Notes: generated by a model not told the origin, from the letters alone. DNA of 42,953 bases from Candidatus Latescibacterota bacterium (GCA_030658975.1 JAUSBL010000052.1:1-42953), one strand, 5' to 3'. Shown: positions 18,695-29,357, counted from the stretch's first letter. Translations and numbers: made by a program.

Positions 18695-18796
18695 GGTCAT
18701 TCCTCCAGAAAGTCCCGAGCATCTGGTCCGCGGGTTCGTCCCGGGCTCATCCCGGGCGAGTGAGGACCGCTTTGCCCGCCGCCACTGGCGGCGTCT

Positions 18797-18821
18797 CGAT
18801 GGTGGCTCGGGCCCACCATCG
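18797..18821. repeat. 9-bp inverted repeat in the lipoprotein leader
   Basis: CGATGGTGG (18797-18805) and CCACCATCG (18813-18821) pair perfectly around seven bases. It may be an mRNA hairpin or an operator of the lipoprotein gene about 100 bases downstream. Confidence 0.55.
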
Positions 18822-19117
18822 TGCAATTCCTTACGGTAGTCGGGAACGCCGGCCGCGTGCATGGGTACAAGAAGAGGCTCGACTCTGTTCAGTCCGTCCC
18901 GGCGGCGTCTTCGCCGACCGGGTGGAACCGACGGCCACGTTGTCTCGCCGATGTCGCTGCGGCTCTTCTCGTACGGTGCCACGACCCGTGATTTCCGGCG
19001 GATGCCGGAAGCACACGGACGCGGACCACCATCCGGCGTCACGTACTCCGTTCGCGCGCACTATCTCTGCTACGCGTCGCCCCCTCCGTCAAGCCCGATT
19101 TTTAGGCGCTGTCCCGT

Positions 19118-19137
19118 CGTGTACCCCCGGGTACACG
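19118..19137 (-). repeat. 9-bp inverted repeat just after clpB
   Basis: CGTGTACCC and GGGTACACG flank two bases, directly after the clpB stop on the minus strand. There is no U-tract until about 20 bases later (TAAAAATCG), so it is a weak terminator candidate at best. Confidence 0.45.
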
Positions 19138-19141
19138 TCGA

Positions 19142-21736
<2,595 letters not shown>

Positions 21737-21852
21737 CGCTTTCTCCCGGTCGGTTCCCGTCGCAGCCGGATCAGAATGCGTGCCGCCATTGCATTTGCGA
21801 GGCCATGTCGATCCGACCGGCGGCACCGGCGGCCCCATTTCATAATTTGTTA

Positions 21853-21881
21853 TTAATAAATCAAATACATATTATCGGCAA
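21853..21881 (-). promoter_or_regulatory. Candidate promoter of clpB
   Basis: On the minus strand TTGCCG (21881-21876), 17 bases, TATTAA (21858-21853), inside a sharply AT-rich block. A heat-shock-like CCCCATT lies just upstream (about 21880-21886) but without a matching CTTGAA, so sigma-32 control is unproven. Confidence 0.45.
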
Positions 21882-21979
21882 TGGGGTGACGTTTCGCGCC
21901 CGACATCCGTCTGCGCCATAATGACGTGTTGTCAGTGACACGGGCGGTGATGTCAGCCGAACTCGTCAGCAATCAGCTT

Positions 21980-22019
21980 AAAAAACGAACAACGCGGACC
22001 CGCCGAAGCGGGCCCGCGT
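21980..22019 (-). terminator. Terminator of the secreted-protein gene
   Basis: Arms at 21992-22003 and 22008-22019 form a 12-position stem (one A-C mismatch) with a four-base loop. On the minus strand it is followed by TTGTTCGTTTTTT. It lies about 40 bases after the stop at 22058. Confidence 0.75.
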
Positions 22020-22057
22020 TTTCCAGACCGTCCGGAATCTCTTCCGACAGATCCGGA

Positions 22058-22759
22058 TTACTTGTACAGGTTCTTCATCTCGCCCCAGGTGGAGTTCTCG
22101 TTGGCCACGGGGTCTTCGCAGCAGTCGATGTCGGCCCACATGATGATGTCACCGGCGAAGCCGATGTCCGTCACGAGGTCTGCCCAGCCGCTGCCCCAGT
22201 CGTTGTAGGAGTAGCAGGGCGTCGGCGTGCTGTCGACGGGAATGCCGACGCTGAAGCCGTTGTTGTTGTCCAGGAATTCGACCGCCATGAAGTAGCTCTC
22301 GCCCACTGAGGCGCAGGGAGCGTCCATGGGGATCTCCACGTCATAATAGTTCGGCTCGAATAAGCCCGAGACGTTCATCGGAGCGGAGGCGTAGATTTCG
22401 GCGCCGGGCACCAGACAACCGCTGCCGTCGTCGACGGCCGCGAAAAGCTTGCCCTGGACCATCATGTTCGTGAACTCGTCGAGCACGAGATACATGTGGA
22501 CGGCTTTCATGCTGAAGCCCGCACCGCAGGCGCAGCCCTCGCTCATCGGGTTGAAGGGGATGGCGTAGATCTCCGGGCCGAACCACCACGAGCCGTAGTA
22601 GCCCTGGATGCCGGCGATGTCGGAATTGCCGACGACGCAGTCGCCCGCGTAGCGCTCGGCCGCGGGACGCGGCAGGTCGGTGGAAAGCTGCGTGGCGTCG
22701 CGCGCGACGGCGACGCCGGCGATCAGCAGGGCCAGCAGGACGATCGCAAGCTTCTTCAT
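22058..22759 (-). CDS. Secreted Cys-rich protein of unknown function
   Basis: A 233-residue exported protein: signal peptide MKKLAIVLLALLIAGVAVA, then a beta-rich acidic domain with conserved-looking Cys (GDCVVG, CACG, SGCLVPG, APCAS, TPCYSY, DCCED). Aromatic strands (GYYGSWWFGPEIYAIPF) suggest a jelly-roll or galactose-binding-like fold, but I do not recognise the family. The C-terminus reads ENSTWGEMKNLYK after a Pro-rich hinge; a short Trp-Gly ending of this kind recalls C-terminal tags on secreted proteins of uncultured FCB-type bacteria, but I cannot verify that. It is divergent from the M14 pair and has its own terminator. Confidence 0.7.
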   Translation of the reverse strand: MKKLAIVLLALLIAGVAVARDATQLSTDLPRPAAERYAGDCVVGNSDIAGIQGYYGSWWFGPEIYAIPFNPMSEGCACGAGFSMKAVHMYLVLDEFTNMMVQGKLFAAVDDGSGCLVPGAEIYASAPMNVSGLFEPNYYDVEIPMDAPCASVGESYFMAVEFLDNNNGFSVGIPVDSTPTPCYSYNDWGSGWADLVTDIGFAGDIIMWADIDCCEDPVANENSTWGEMKNLYK

Positions 22760-22899
22760 AGCGTGGTCCTTTCGTGAAAAACTGGTTGGTCAAGGCGGCG
22801 AACCTGCCGCCGCATCGCACCCTCGGATATGCGACTGATTAGGTCCATATTAACAGAAACTCTGCACTCATTACCACAAATAATGACACCAATCGCAGC

Positions 22900-22929
22900 A
22901 TGACCCCGCCCGCCCGATTCCGCTATAAT
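22900..22929 (+). promoter_or_regulatory. Promoter of the M14 peptidase-pair operon
   Basis: A perfect TATAAT (22924-22929) lies 18 bases after ATGACC (22900-22905). Transcription would begin near 22936. It excludes the in-frame ATG at 22928 as a start, because that codon overlaps the -10 element. Confidence 0.65.
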
Positions 22930-22975
22930 GGCCGGCGCCCGGTCCGGAAATCCGCCCCCAGCCAGAAAGATTCCC

Positions 22976-24841
22976 ATGTCGGGTAACATGATGCGCGCCT
23001 TGATGTTGATCCTGTTGGGCTGCTGGGTCGTCTTCCCCGCGGTGGGGAATTCCGCCGCCGGCCGGGGCGGCGGCGACGCGCTCGGGGAGACGCTGGCGCA
23101 ACTCGCGCGTCAGCACCGCGGGGCCGCCGTCTCGATCCTGGCGACCTCGCCCGGCGGCCGACCGGTCCCGCTGTTGACGATCCCGCCGTCGACGGATCCT
23201 GGCGTCGACATCCCGTCGGCCGTGCTCGTGGTGGCCGACCCCCTCGGCACGACGCCGCTGGCGACCGAAGCCGCGCTGGCGCTGGCCGCGCGCCTGCTCG
23301 AGAGCGCGCCGGCCGGCCGCGCGGCCGCCGTGACCTGGCTGATCGTGCCGCAGCTGGATCCCGACGGCGCCGCCCGCCTGCGCGGCGATCCGGCCGTCGA
23401 AGACGGCCGCAATGCGACAGCGGTGGACGACGACGCCGACGGCGCCGCGGACGAGGACGGCCCCGACGACCTGGACGGCGACGGCGTCATCGCCTCGATG
23501 CTGCTGGCCGATCCCGACGGGGAATGGCTGCTGCCTTCCGACGGCGCGCCGGCCATCCCGCGCCGCGCCGAGTCCGCGCTCGGGGAGCGCGGGCTCTACC
23601 GCCTGCTCGCCGAAGGCCGCGACGACGACGGCGACCTGGCCTGGAACGAGGATCCGCCCGGCGGCGTGATCCCCGGCCGCAACTTCCCTCACCGCTTCCA
23701 GCACTGGCAGCCGGCCCACGGCCCCTGGGCGGCGAGCTGCCCGGAGACCCGCGCCCTGCTGGCCTTCGCCTTCGCCCATCCCGAGATCGCGATGGTGCTG
23801 GTGCTGGGCGAAACCAACACGCTGCTGCAGGTGCCGCCGCCCGCGGACCTCCCCGATCCCCTGCTGCGCAAGCACACGCTGCCGCGCGGACTCGCGCGGG
23901 AGACGGGTCTCGATCCGCTTGCCCAGTATTCGGTCGAGGAGCTGGTCGCCCTGCTGCGCGCGGGTCTGCGCAGCCCGCGGCTCGAAGCCGACGACGTGCT
24001 GGGGATGTTGGATCTCGGACCCGCGACCGCGCCGGACAACCGCGACCTCCCCTGGTGGCGGGCCGCCGCCGCCGCCTACGTGCGCGGTCTGGCGGCGGCG
24101 GGGCTGGGTTCTCCGCGCGTCGCGCCGCCCGCGTCGGGTCCCGGCGCGGCGGAGGAATGGGCCTACTACCAGTTCGGCGTGCCGGCCTTCGCCCTGGACT
24201 TCTGGACGCCACCCCTGCCGACCCCGGCGCCGGCGGACACGCAGGCGACCGTCGCGGCCGCGGCCGACTCCACGGCGACCGCCGCACCCCAGCCCGATCC
24301 CGCGTTCGCGGCCCTGGCGCTGTTCTCTGCCGCGCACCCCGCGTCCGGCGCCTGGCGGCCCTGGCGCGAGGTGGCCCTGCCGGAGGGCCGCCGGGCCCTG
24401 GTGGGCGGGCCGTCGCCCGGCGCGCTGCGCACGCCCCCGGCGGCGATGACCGACTCCCTGCTGAGCCGCCAGATCCCGCTGGTGCTGGGCCTGGCCGACT
24501 GGCTGCCGCGGCTCTCCGCCGTGACGGTGGAAGCCGCGAGCCGCGGCGGCGAGGTGTGGGAGGTCACGGCCCGCGTCCACAACGACGGCCCGCTGCCCTA
24601 CCCCACGGCGCAGGGCCGGCGCACGCGGCGGCCCGAACCGGTGGTCGTGACGCTGGAGGGGGCCGAGGTGCTCGAGGGTCTCGCCCGGCAGGTCGCAGGC
24701 CAGGTGCCCGCGATGGGATCCGCCGCGGTGCGCTGGCTGGTGCGCGCGCCGCGCGGGCGCACGCTCGTGGTGCGGGCCGCCGCGCCCGGCTTCGGCGCCG
24801 CGGCCGCCACCCTGCAGCCTGCCGCGGGAGGCCGGCGATGA
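22976..24841 (+). CDS. M14-fold pseudo-peptidase (catalytically inactive carboxypeptidase homologue)
   Basis: A 621-residue exported protein (hydrophobic segment about 6-22). It aligns by eye along most of its length with the peptidase encoded next: LATEAALALAARLL with the other's QATEVCLYLAWQLL; the Asp-rich DDDADGAADEDGPDD (151-165) with DDDRDGLLDEDDYDD; the DDDGDLAWNED block; and PAFALDFW with YAFVTELS. Zinc ligands HxxE are replaced by GTTP (91-94), the third-ligand region reads LVLGETN (275-281), and catalytic Glu is D408. It is therefore an M14 fold without a metal site. A Pro/Ala/Thr linker (about 412-440) and a C-terminal beta domain follow. Start: 22976, because the promoter excludes 22928. 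It overlaps the active gene by four bases. Confidence 0.8.
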   Translation: MSGNMMRALMLILLGCWVVFPAVGNSAAGRGGGDALGETLAQLARQHRGAAVSILATSPGGRPVPLLTIPPSTDPGVDIPSAVLVVADPLGTTPLATEAALALAARLLESAPAGRAAAVTWLIVPQLDPDGAARLRGDPAVEDGRNATAVDDDADGAADEDGPDDLDGDGVIASMLLADPDGEWLLPSDGAPAIPRRAESALGERGLYRLLAEGRDDDGDLAWNEDPPGGVIPGRNFPHRFQHWQPAHGPWAASCPETRALLAFAFAHPEIAMVLVLGETNTLLQVPPPADLPDPLLRKHTLPRGLARETGLDPLAQYSVEELVALLRAGLRSPRLEADDVLGMLDLGPATAPDNRDLPWWRAAAAAYVRGLAAAGLGSPRVAPPASGPGAAEEWAYYQFGVPAFALDFWTPPLPTPAPADTQATVAAAADSTATAAPQPDPAFAALALFSAAHPASGAWRPWREVALPEGRRALVGGPSPGALRTPPAAMTDSLLSRQIPLVLGLADWLPRLSAVTVEAASRGGEVWEVTARVHNDGPLPYPTAQGRRTRRPEPVVVTLEGAEVLEGLARQVAGQVPAMGSAAVRWLVRAPRGRTLVVRAAAPGFGAAAATLQPAAGGRR

Positions 24842-26598
24842 ACCGCAAAGGACCGCCGATGAACAGAACGCTCATCGCCTGCCTGCTCGCGCTGCTGTGC
24901 GCCGCGCCCGCAACGGCCTTCGAGGTCGACCTCGAGCGCATGGTCTGGGACCGCTACTACGACCACGACGAGGTCGTCGCCGTCCTGGAGGCGATGCACG
25001 CGGCGCACCCGGAGCTGACGCAGCTCGCGTCGCTCGGCAAGAGCGAGGAGGGCCGCGACATCTGGTGCCTGACGGTCGCCAACCGGCGGACCGGCCCCGA
25101 CACGCAGAAGCCCGGCGTCTACGCCGACGGCGCCATCCACGGCAACGAGATCCAGGCCACCGAGGTGTGCCTCTACCTCGCCTGGCAGCTGCTGGACAAG
25201 TACGGCAAGTGGGACCGCATCACCGAGCTGGTCGACACGCGCGCCTTCTACATCGTGCCGATGGTCAACGTCGACAGCCGCGCCCGTTTCTTCACGGACC
25301 CCGGCGGTTTCGACATCGGGCGTTCGGCCCGCGTCCCGCACGACGACGACCGCGACGGTCTGCTCGACGAGGACGACTACGACGACCTCGACGGCGACGG
25401 CCGCATCCTGCAGATGCGCGTGCGCGATCCCTTCGGCACGCACAAGACCGACCCCGAGGACCCGCGCGTGACCGTGGCGATCGAACCGGGCGAACAGGCC
25501 GAGTGGCGCCTGCTCGGTCGCGAGGGCCTGGACAACGACGGCGACGGCCGCGTCAACGAGGACACGCCGGGCTTCCTCGACCTCAACCGCAACTGGGGTT
25601 TCCAGTGGCAGCCCGGCTACGTCCAGGAGGGCTCCGGCGACTACCCGTTCAGCGCCCGCGGCACCCGCGCGGTGGCGGACTTCCTGTGGGCGCACCCCAA
25701 CGTCTGCTTCGGCTTCAATTTCCACAACTACGGCGGGATGTTCCTGCGCGGGCCCGGTTCGCCCCTCTCGCCCGCGCTGCCGCCGGGCGACCTGAAGGTC
25801 TTCGACTACCTGGGCGAGGAGGGCGAGCGCATCGTGCCCGGCTACCGCTACCTCGTCGCGGGCGTGGACCTCTACACCACGCACGGCGACTTCGACGAGT
25901 GGCTGTACCAGTGTCTGGGCGTCTACGCCTTCGTGACCGAACTGTCGATGAGTTCGGACGCGGCCTACCGCGGCCACGGGGACGAGCCGAACGGCGAGGA
26001 CGGCGAGCTGTGGAGCCGCCGCCCCACGCTCGTCGAGCGTCAGAAGTTCAACGACGCGCTGATGGCCGGGGAGATGTTCTCGGACTGGAAACCCTTCCAT
26101 CACCCGACCTACGGCGACATCGAGATCGGGGGCTGGCGCGCGTTCACCACGCGGCTGCCGCCGGAATTCCTGTTGCCCCAAACCCTGCACCGCAACGCCA
26201 TGTACGTGATCTGGACCGCGACGCAGGCGCCCCAGCTGACCCTCGAGTTCGTCGAGACGAAGGACCTCGGCGGCGGCCTCACGCGCGTCCGCGCCCGCGC
26301 CGCCAACGCCGGCGCGCTGCCGACCCTGTCCGAGCGCGCCCGCGGCAAGTCCGTCCTGCCCCTGGACGCCTTCAACCTGGAGGGCGCCGGCCTCACCGTG
26401 CACGCCGGCGGCGTGCTGCTGGACCGCGACTTCGGGACGGTCGAACCGGTGCGGCACCACCCGGAACGCATCCCGACCTGGGTCGACGGCTTTTCGACCA
26501 GGGAAGTTCAATGGATCGTCTCGGGGAGCGGCAAGGCGCGGGTCACCTATGAGGGAGCCAAATGCGGCATCCGGTCCGCCGAAATCAATCTGCCCTGA
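24838..26598 (+). CDS. M14 family zinc metallocarboxypeptidase, secreted
   Basis: A 586-residue exported peptidase. Signal peptide about 8-27; M14 domain about 35-380 with zinc ligands H101/E104 (IHGNE) and H296 (FNFHNYGG), substrate-binding N250/R251 (DLNRNW) and catalytic E368 (VTELS). An Asp-rich insertion (168-189) with the DxDxDG pattern of calcium-binding loops, and a second (231-241), interrupt the domain. A C-terminal beta domain (about 470-586) ends the protein. It would remove C-terminal residues from peptides, or process wall peptides, outside the cytoplasm. The ATG at 24838 overlaps the previous stop (ATGA) with GGAGG six bases upstream; ATG 24859 is an alternative with a more typical signal start. 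Confidence 0.93.
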   Translation: MNRKGPPMNRTLIACLLALLCAAPATAFEVDLERMVWDRYYDHDEVVAVLEAMHAAHPELTQLASLGKSEEGRDIWCLTVANRRTGPDTQKPGVYADGAIHGNEIQATEVCLYLAWQLLDKYGKWDRITELVDTRAFYIVPMVNVDSRARFFTDPGGFDIGRSARVPHDDDRDGLLDEDDYDDLDGDGRILQMRVRDPFGTHKTDPEDPRVTVAIEPGEQAEWRLLGREGLDNDGDGRVNEDTPGFLDLNRNWGFQWQPGYVQEGSGDYPFSARGTRAVADFLWAHPNVCFGFNFHNYGGMFLRGPGSPLSPALPPGDLKVFDYLGEEGERIVPGYRYLVAGVDLYTTHGDFDEWLYQCLGVYAFVTELSMSSDAAYRGHGDEPNGEDGELWSRRPTLVERQKFNDALMAGEMFSDWKPFHHPTYGDIEIGGWRAFTTRLPPEFLLPQTLHRNAMYVIWTATQAPQLTLEFVETKDLGGGLTRVRARAANAGALPTLSERARGKSVLPLDAFNLEGAGLTVHAGGVLLDRDFGTVEPVRHHPERIPTWVDGFSTREVQWIVSGSGKARVTYEGAKCGIRSAEINLP

Positions 26599-26727
26599 GA
26601 CCGGATCCTGGGGATTGGCAGCGGGAGCGCTTCCGTGCTAATCTCATATATGGAATCACGCCGTACCGCGGGCGTAAGCGTTTGCCCGGATCCTGAACGT
26701 TCCCGGAATCGAAGGAGGGACCACCCC

Positions 26728-27345
26728 ATGAAGAGATTCAAGCTGGACGCACGGCTGTTCTGGTTCGCGACCGCCGCGCTGGCGCTGCTGATCGCCGCCG
26801 GTTGCGGCGATGACCCCGTCACGCCGAACGAGCAGCCGGTCATCACCGAGGAAGACGCCGCGACCCAGGGCGCGTTCATCGCCGTCGGCATGGTCGAGGT
26901 GCTGGACGACCTGGCGGCCACCAAGGCCGTCCCCGGAATCGAGACCGTGAGCGGCAGCAGCTACATCACCGGCTCCTACTGGCTGGACAGCGATCCCGAC
27001 CACGTCTACACGGACGCCGAACACCGCCTCACCATCGACTTCGACGGCCCCGCGAACGACGACATCCTGCCGGCGACGCTGCTCTTCGACGTCACCGCGA
27101 CCGGCACCCCCCGGCTGGCCAACGGCACGGGCTCGCTGCTCGCCGGCGCCCTGACCATCACCTTCGTCGTCAGCAGCATCGAGGTCGCGGCCGACAACTA
27201 CCCGACCGGCGGTCAGCTGATCGTCTCGACGAGCGGCTACACGGCCACGATCGAGTTCTTCTCCAACCACTCCGCGACGGTCACCGTCGGCGATTTGGAG
27301 TGGAGCGTGGACCTGGAAGACGGCGACATCACGCCCGCCGACTGA
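26728..27345 (+). CDS. Lipoprotein of unknown function
   Basis: A 205-residue lipoprotein (lipobox IAAGC, followed by GDDPVTPNEQP, the tether typical of FCB-type lipoproteins). The mature part is acidic and beta-rich (SYITGSYWLDSD, HRLTIDFDGP, GALTITFVVSSIEV, TATIEFFSNHSATVTVGDLEWSV), probably a single sandwich or barrel-like domain; no family recognised. The ATG at 26728 has AGGAGG at about ten bases; an earlier in-frame Met would bury the lipobox behind a basic stretch. It follows the M14 gene by 129 bases and may be cotranscribed. It ends at a strong bidirectional terminator. Confidence 0.8.
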   Translation: MKRFKLDARLFWFATAALALLIAAGCGDDPVTPNEQPVITEEDAATQGAFIAVGMVEVLDDLAATKAVPGIETVSGSSYITGSYWLDSDPDHVYTDAEHRLTIDFDGPANDDILPATLLFDVTATGTPRLANGTGSLLAGALTITFVVSSIEVAADNYPTGGQLIVSTSGYTATIEFFSNHSATVTVGDLEWSVDLEDGDITPAD

Positions 27346-27370
27346 TCGCGACATCCGGACCAGAGACGGA

Positions 27371-27402
27371 AAAGAGGCGGGACCCCGGGGTCCCGCCTCT
27401 TT
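27371..27402. terminator. Bidirectional terminator, 32-nt perfect palindrome
   Basis: Two 16-base arms are exactly complementary (AAAGAGGCGGGACCCC with its complement). The A/T ends give a short U-tract in both directions (TTT). It separates the convergent lipoprotein gene (ends 27345) and beta-barrel gene (ends 27444). Confidence 0.9.
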
Positions 27403-27443
27403 CATGACGATTCATGCCGACAACGGCACTGGTCCGCTGCGGC

Positions 27444-28442
27444 TCAGAAACCGAAGATCAGACCGGCGCTGTAGGTCGTCACATCGCCGAAGCCGGCTTC
27501 CGCGTTCAGCTTCAGCCCCAGGTTCAGCGTCGCACCCAGCGTCAGCCGGCTGTCCTGGATGCCGTCCACCGAGAAGTCGACCTCTTCCTCGACGGGCGTG
27601 CCGTTGTCGTCGTAGGTGTAGGTGTAGGAGACGTCCATCGACGACTCTTCCTGCGCGTAGGCGCCGTAGAGCGTGGCCAGGCCGAAGCTGCGGCTCGCGG
27701 CGAGGTACATGCTCTGGGCGTCGGTCGCGACGTACTCGCCCACGTCCAGGCTCTGCTTGAAGTAGCCGACCGAAACGTCCACCGGCAGCATCGGGAGCCA
27801 GTAGTTCGCGCTGGCCGACAGGCCGAAGCCCCACAGCTTGATCTCGCCGATGTCGCCGGCGTCGATGTCGGGCAGCCAGCGCACGGTCGCCTGCAGGCCC
27901 ACGATGCCGCCGACCGAGACCTGGGGCATGACCAGGGGCACGTAGTCCAGGTCGACCAGGCTCTCGATGCCCTCGGCCGTGTAGACGGGCAGGCCGGCGT
28001 AGTAGGCCGTGATGGTGCCGGTGTCGTCCTCGCTGCCGAAGACCGACGGACCGCTCATGACCAGCGTGCCCTCTTCGCCGTAGCGGGGGTCGCTCGGCTC
28101 GATGCCGTAGCGCTCGTCCAGGGTGACGCGCTCGGCCGTCTGGAAGGTCTTGGCCTCGTCGTCGAGCTTGGTCCCCATGGCCTTCAGGCCGAACGAGATC
28201 GTTAAACGCGTGCCGGGGATCGCCGCGGTGTGGAACAGGGCGCTGTTCTGGTTGGCGCCCATCCCGGTGACCAGGGGCGCCAGGTAGCCGCGGGCGTACT
28301 GCTCGCCCACGTCTTCGAGCAGGCCCTCGAGGTCGCCCCCGTCGTCCTCGTCCTGCGCCAGCGCGGGGACGGTGGCCAGGCCCAGGACCAGAAGCCCGGC
28401 CAGCAGCGTCCAGACCCGACCGTATTTCAAACTTGTTCTCAT
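27444..28442 (-). CDS. Outer-membrane beta-barrel protein, DUF6588-like
   Basis: A 332-residue protein: signal peptide (cleavage near ALAQ-DE), a short acidic helix (DLEGLLEDVGEQYARGYLAPLVTGMGANQNSAL contains the conserved-looking 'GYLAPL...G.G...NS' segment), then amphipathic strands ending with aromatic Phe (SAGLIFGF), a typical outer-membrane insertion signal. The N-terminal motif resembles DUF6588, described mainly from Bacteroidota. AGGAGG lies six bases before the ATG. Transport specificity is unknown. It is monocistronic and shares the palindromic terminator. Confidence 0.75.
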   Translation of the reverse strand: MRTSLKYGRVWTLLAGLLVLGLATVPALAQDEDDGGDLEGLLEDVGEQYARGYLAPLVTGMGANQNSALFHTAAIPGTRLTISFGLKAMGTKLDDEAKTFQTAERVTLDERYGIEPSDPRYGEEGTLVMSGPSVFGSEDDTGTITAYYAGLPVYTAEGIESLVDLDYVPLVMPQVSVGGIVGLQATVRWLPDIDAGDIGEIKLWGFGLSASANYWLPMLPVDVSVGYFKQSLDVGEYVATDAQSMYLAASRSFGLATLYGAYAQEESSMDVSYTYTYDDNGTPVEEEVDFSVDGIQDSRLTLGATLNLGLKLNAEAGFGDVTTYSAGLIFGF

Positions 28443-28570
28443 CGTCGTCCTCCTACGACTGGTGATTTCGAAACCTGCGGTGAACCTATCATAGACCGGT
28501 GACGGGCCACAAGACCGTTCACGGCCCCTGCGCCCTGTCCACGCTCAGGACGCCAACTGAGGAGGTTCTA

Positions 28571-29161
28571 TCAGGATTCCGCCCGCATCGCCGCACGTTC
28601 GCCGGGGACGTCGCCGAGGAACGCCGACCACTGCTTCAGCGCCAGGTCCGAGACGATCCAGGGCGAGGAGTCGCCGAGTTTGCGGACCACGGACCCCGGA
28701 TCGCCCTGGCCGAGGCGTTCGCGGTGGTGGCGGGCCACGCCGGGCAGCAGGACGCACACGACCGTGAACAGCCGCAGGGAAGCGGGCGTCCAGGTGACGA
28801 GATCCGACGCGCCGCGGTGCGCGACCTGGGCCCCGAAGCGGCGCAGTTCCGCCACGTCGGCGGCATCGAGGGCGGGCACGCGCCAGACCTCCGCAGGAAC
28901 CGCGTGCAGTCGCACGAACCCGGGCCGGCGGTACGTGCCCAGGACGATCCGGCCCCGCGCGTCGCTCGACGCTTCCAGCATGCTGACCGAGCGCAGCCCC
29001 GCGACGGACTCGTCCGGCAGCACCGCGAGCACGCGCTGGACGTCCCGCTTGCCGAGGGGGTGGCGATGGGAGGCTTCGATAGGTGTGACGATCACCCGCG
29101 CCGGGCGCCGGGGCAGTCGCGGTGCGCCATCGTACCGTCCGCCGTTTTCTGTCGCCGTCAC
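28571..29161 (-). CDS. Protein of unknown function
   Basis: A 196-residue soluble protein, no signal peptide or membrane helix. Visible segments: PARVIVTPIEASHRHPL, LPDESVAGLRSVSM, GRIVLGTYRRPGFVRLH, then a helical C-terminal half with LFTVVCVLLPGVARHHRE and SDLALKQW. The strand pattern in the first half resembles the start of small zinc-metallopeptidase-like folds, but no HExxH is present. GTG start at 29161 with AAGGAGG upstream and a good promoter candidate at 29329-29357 support a real gene. I do not recognise it. Confidence 0.65.
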   Translation of the reverse strand: MTATENGGRYDGAPRLPRRPARVIVTPIEASHRHPLGKRDVQRVLAVLPDESVAGLRSVSMLEASSDARGRIVLGTYRRPGFVRLHAVPAEVWRVPALDAADVAELRRFGAQVAHRGASDLVTWTPASLRLFTVVCVLLPGVARHHRERLGQGDPGSVVRKLGDSSPWIVSDLALKQWSAFLGDVPGERAAMRAES

Positions 29162-29328
29162 GACGCCTCCTTCAGGACGGCCACCCGCGAACGGGAGGCA
29201 GGACCTCCGTCATGATACCCGTGCCGGGCGGCAGGGGCAATTCCGGGCGATCTGTCCCAAGGTCTCGTCGAAATCCAGGGGGCGGAATCCGCCGCCCGCG
29301 GGCGCGGGCAGGCGATCGGGCGACCATC

Positions 29329-29357
29329 ATTCTAGCACATCCGGCTGCGCCCGTCAG
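29329..29357 (-). promoter_or_regulatory. Extended -10 promoter for the 29161 gene
   Basis: On the minus strand CTGACG (29357-29352), 17 bases, TAGAAT (29334-29329) preceded by TGC, an extended -10. The -35 overlaps the stop codon of the DtxR-family gene. The leader would be about 160 bases. Confidence 0.5.

Larger units (their letters stand above)
18695..19141. other. 447-base non-coding region upstream of the lipoprotein gene
   Basis: No credible gene. On the minus strand, reading toward the lipoprotein ATG, it holds at least three stable hairpins: CGATGGTGG/CCACCATCG (18797-18821), GCCGCC/GGCGGC near 18778, and CCCGGG/CCCGGG near 18740. Together they make a structured candidate leader. 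Near the clpB end lies the inverted repeat at 19118-19137. I could not pick out a convincing promoter. Confidence 0.5.
21737..22057. other. 320-base region: clpB leader, promoter and upstream terminator
   Basis: Non-coding. It contains the terminator of the upstream secreted-protein gene (21980-22019) and an unusually AT-rich tract at 21840-21880 that stands out in this GC-rich sequence and holds the clpB promoter candidate. No clear CIRCE element is present. Confidence 0.6.

Noticed and set aside
21840-21900. Heat-shock sigma-32 or CIRCE control of clpB
   Set aside because: A CCCCATT is present but no properly spaced CTTGAA, and no CIRCE inverted repeat.
22928-22976. Upstream ATG (22928) for the pseudo-peptidase
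   Set aside because: It overlaps the TATAAT element, so it would lie upstream of the transcription start; the added residues also precede the signal segment.
26615-26644. Possible sigma-54 site (TTGGCA...GC spacing) upstream of the lipoprotein gene at 26728
   Set aside because: GG and GC are ten bases apart but the -12 half reads AGCGC, lacking the TT of TTGC; too weak.
26635-26728. Upstream ATG of the lipoprotein gene
   Set aside because: It would add 31 basic residues before the lipobox; AGGAGG precedes the ATG at 26728.
28488-28493. TATGAT upstream of the DUF6588-like gene as a promoter
   Set aside because: No acceptable -35 at 15-19 bases and no extended -10; left uncalled.
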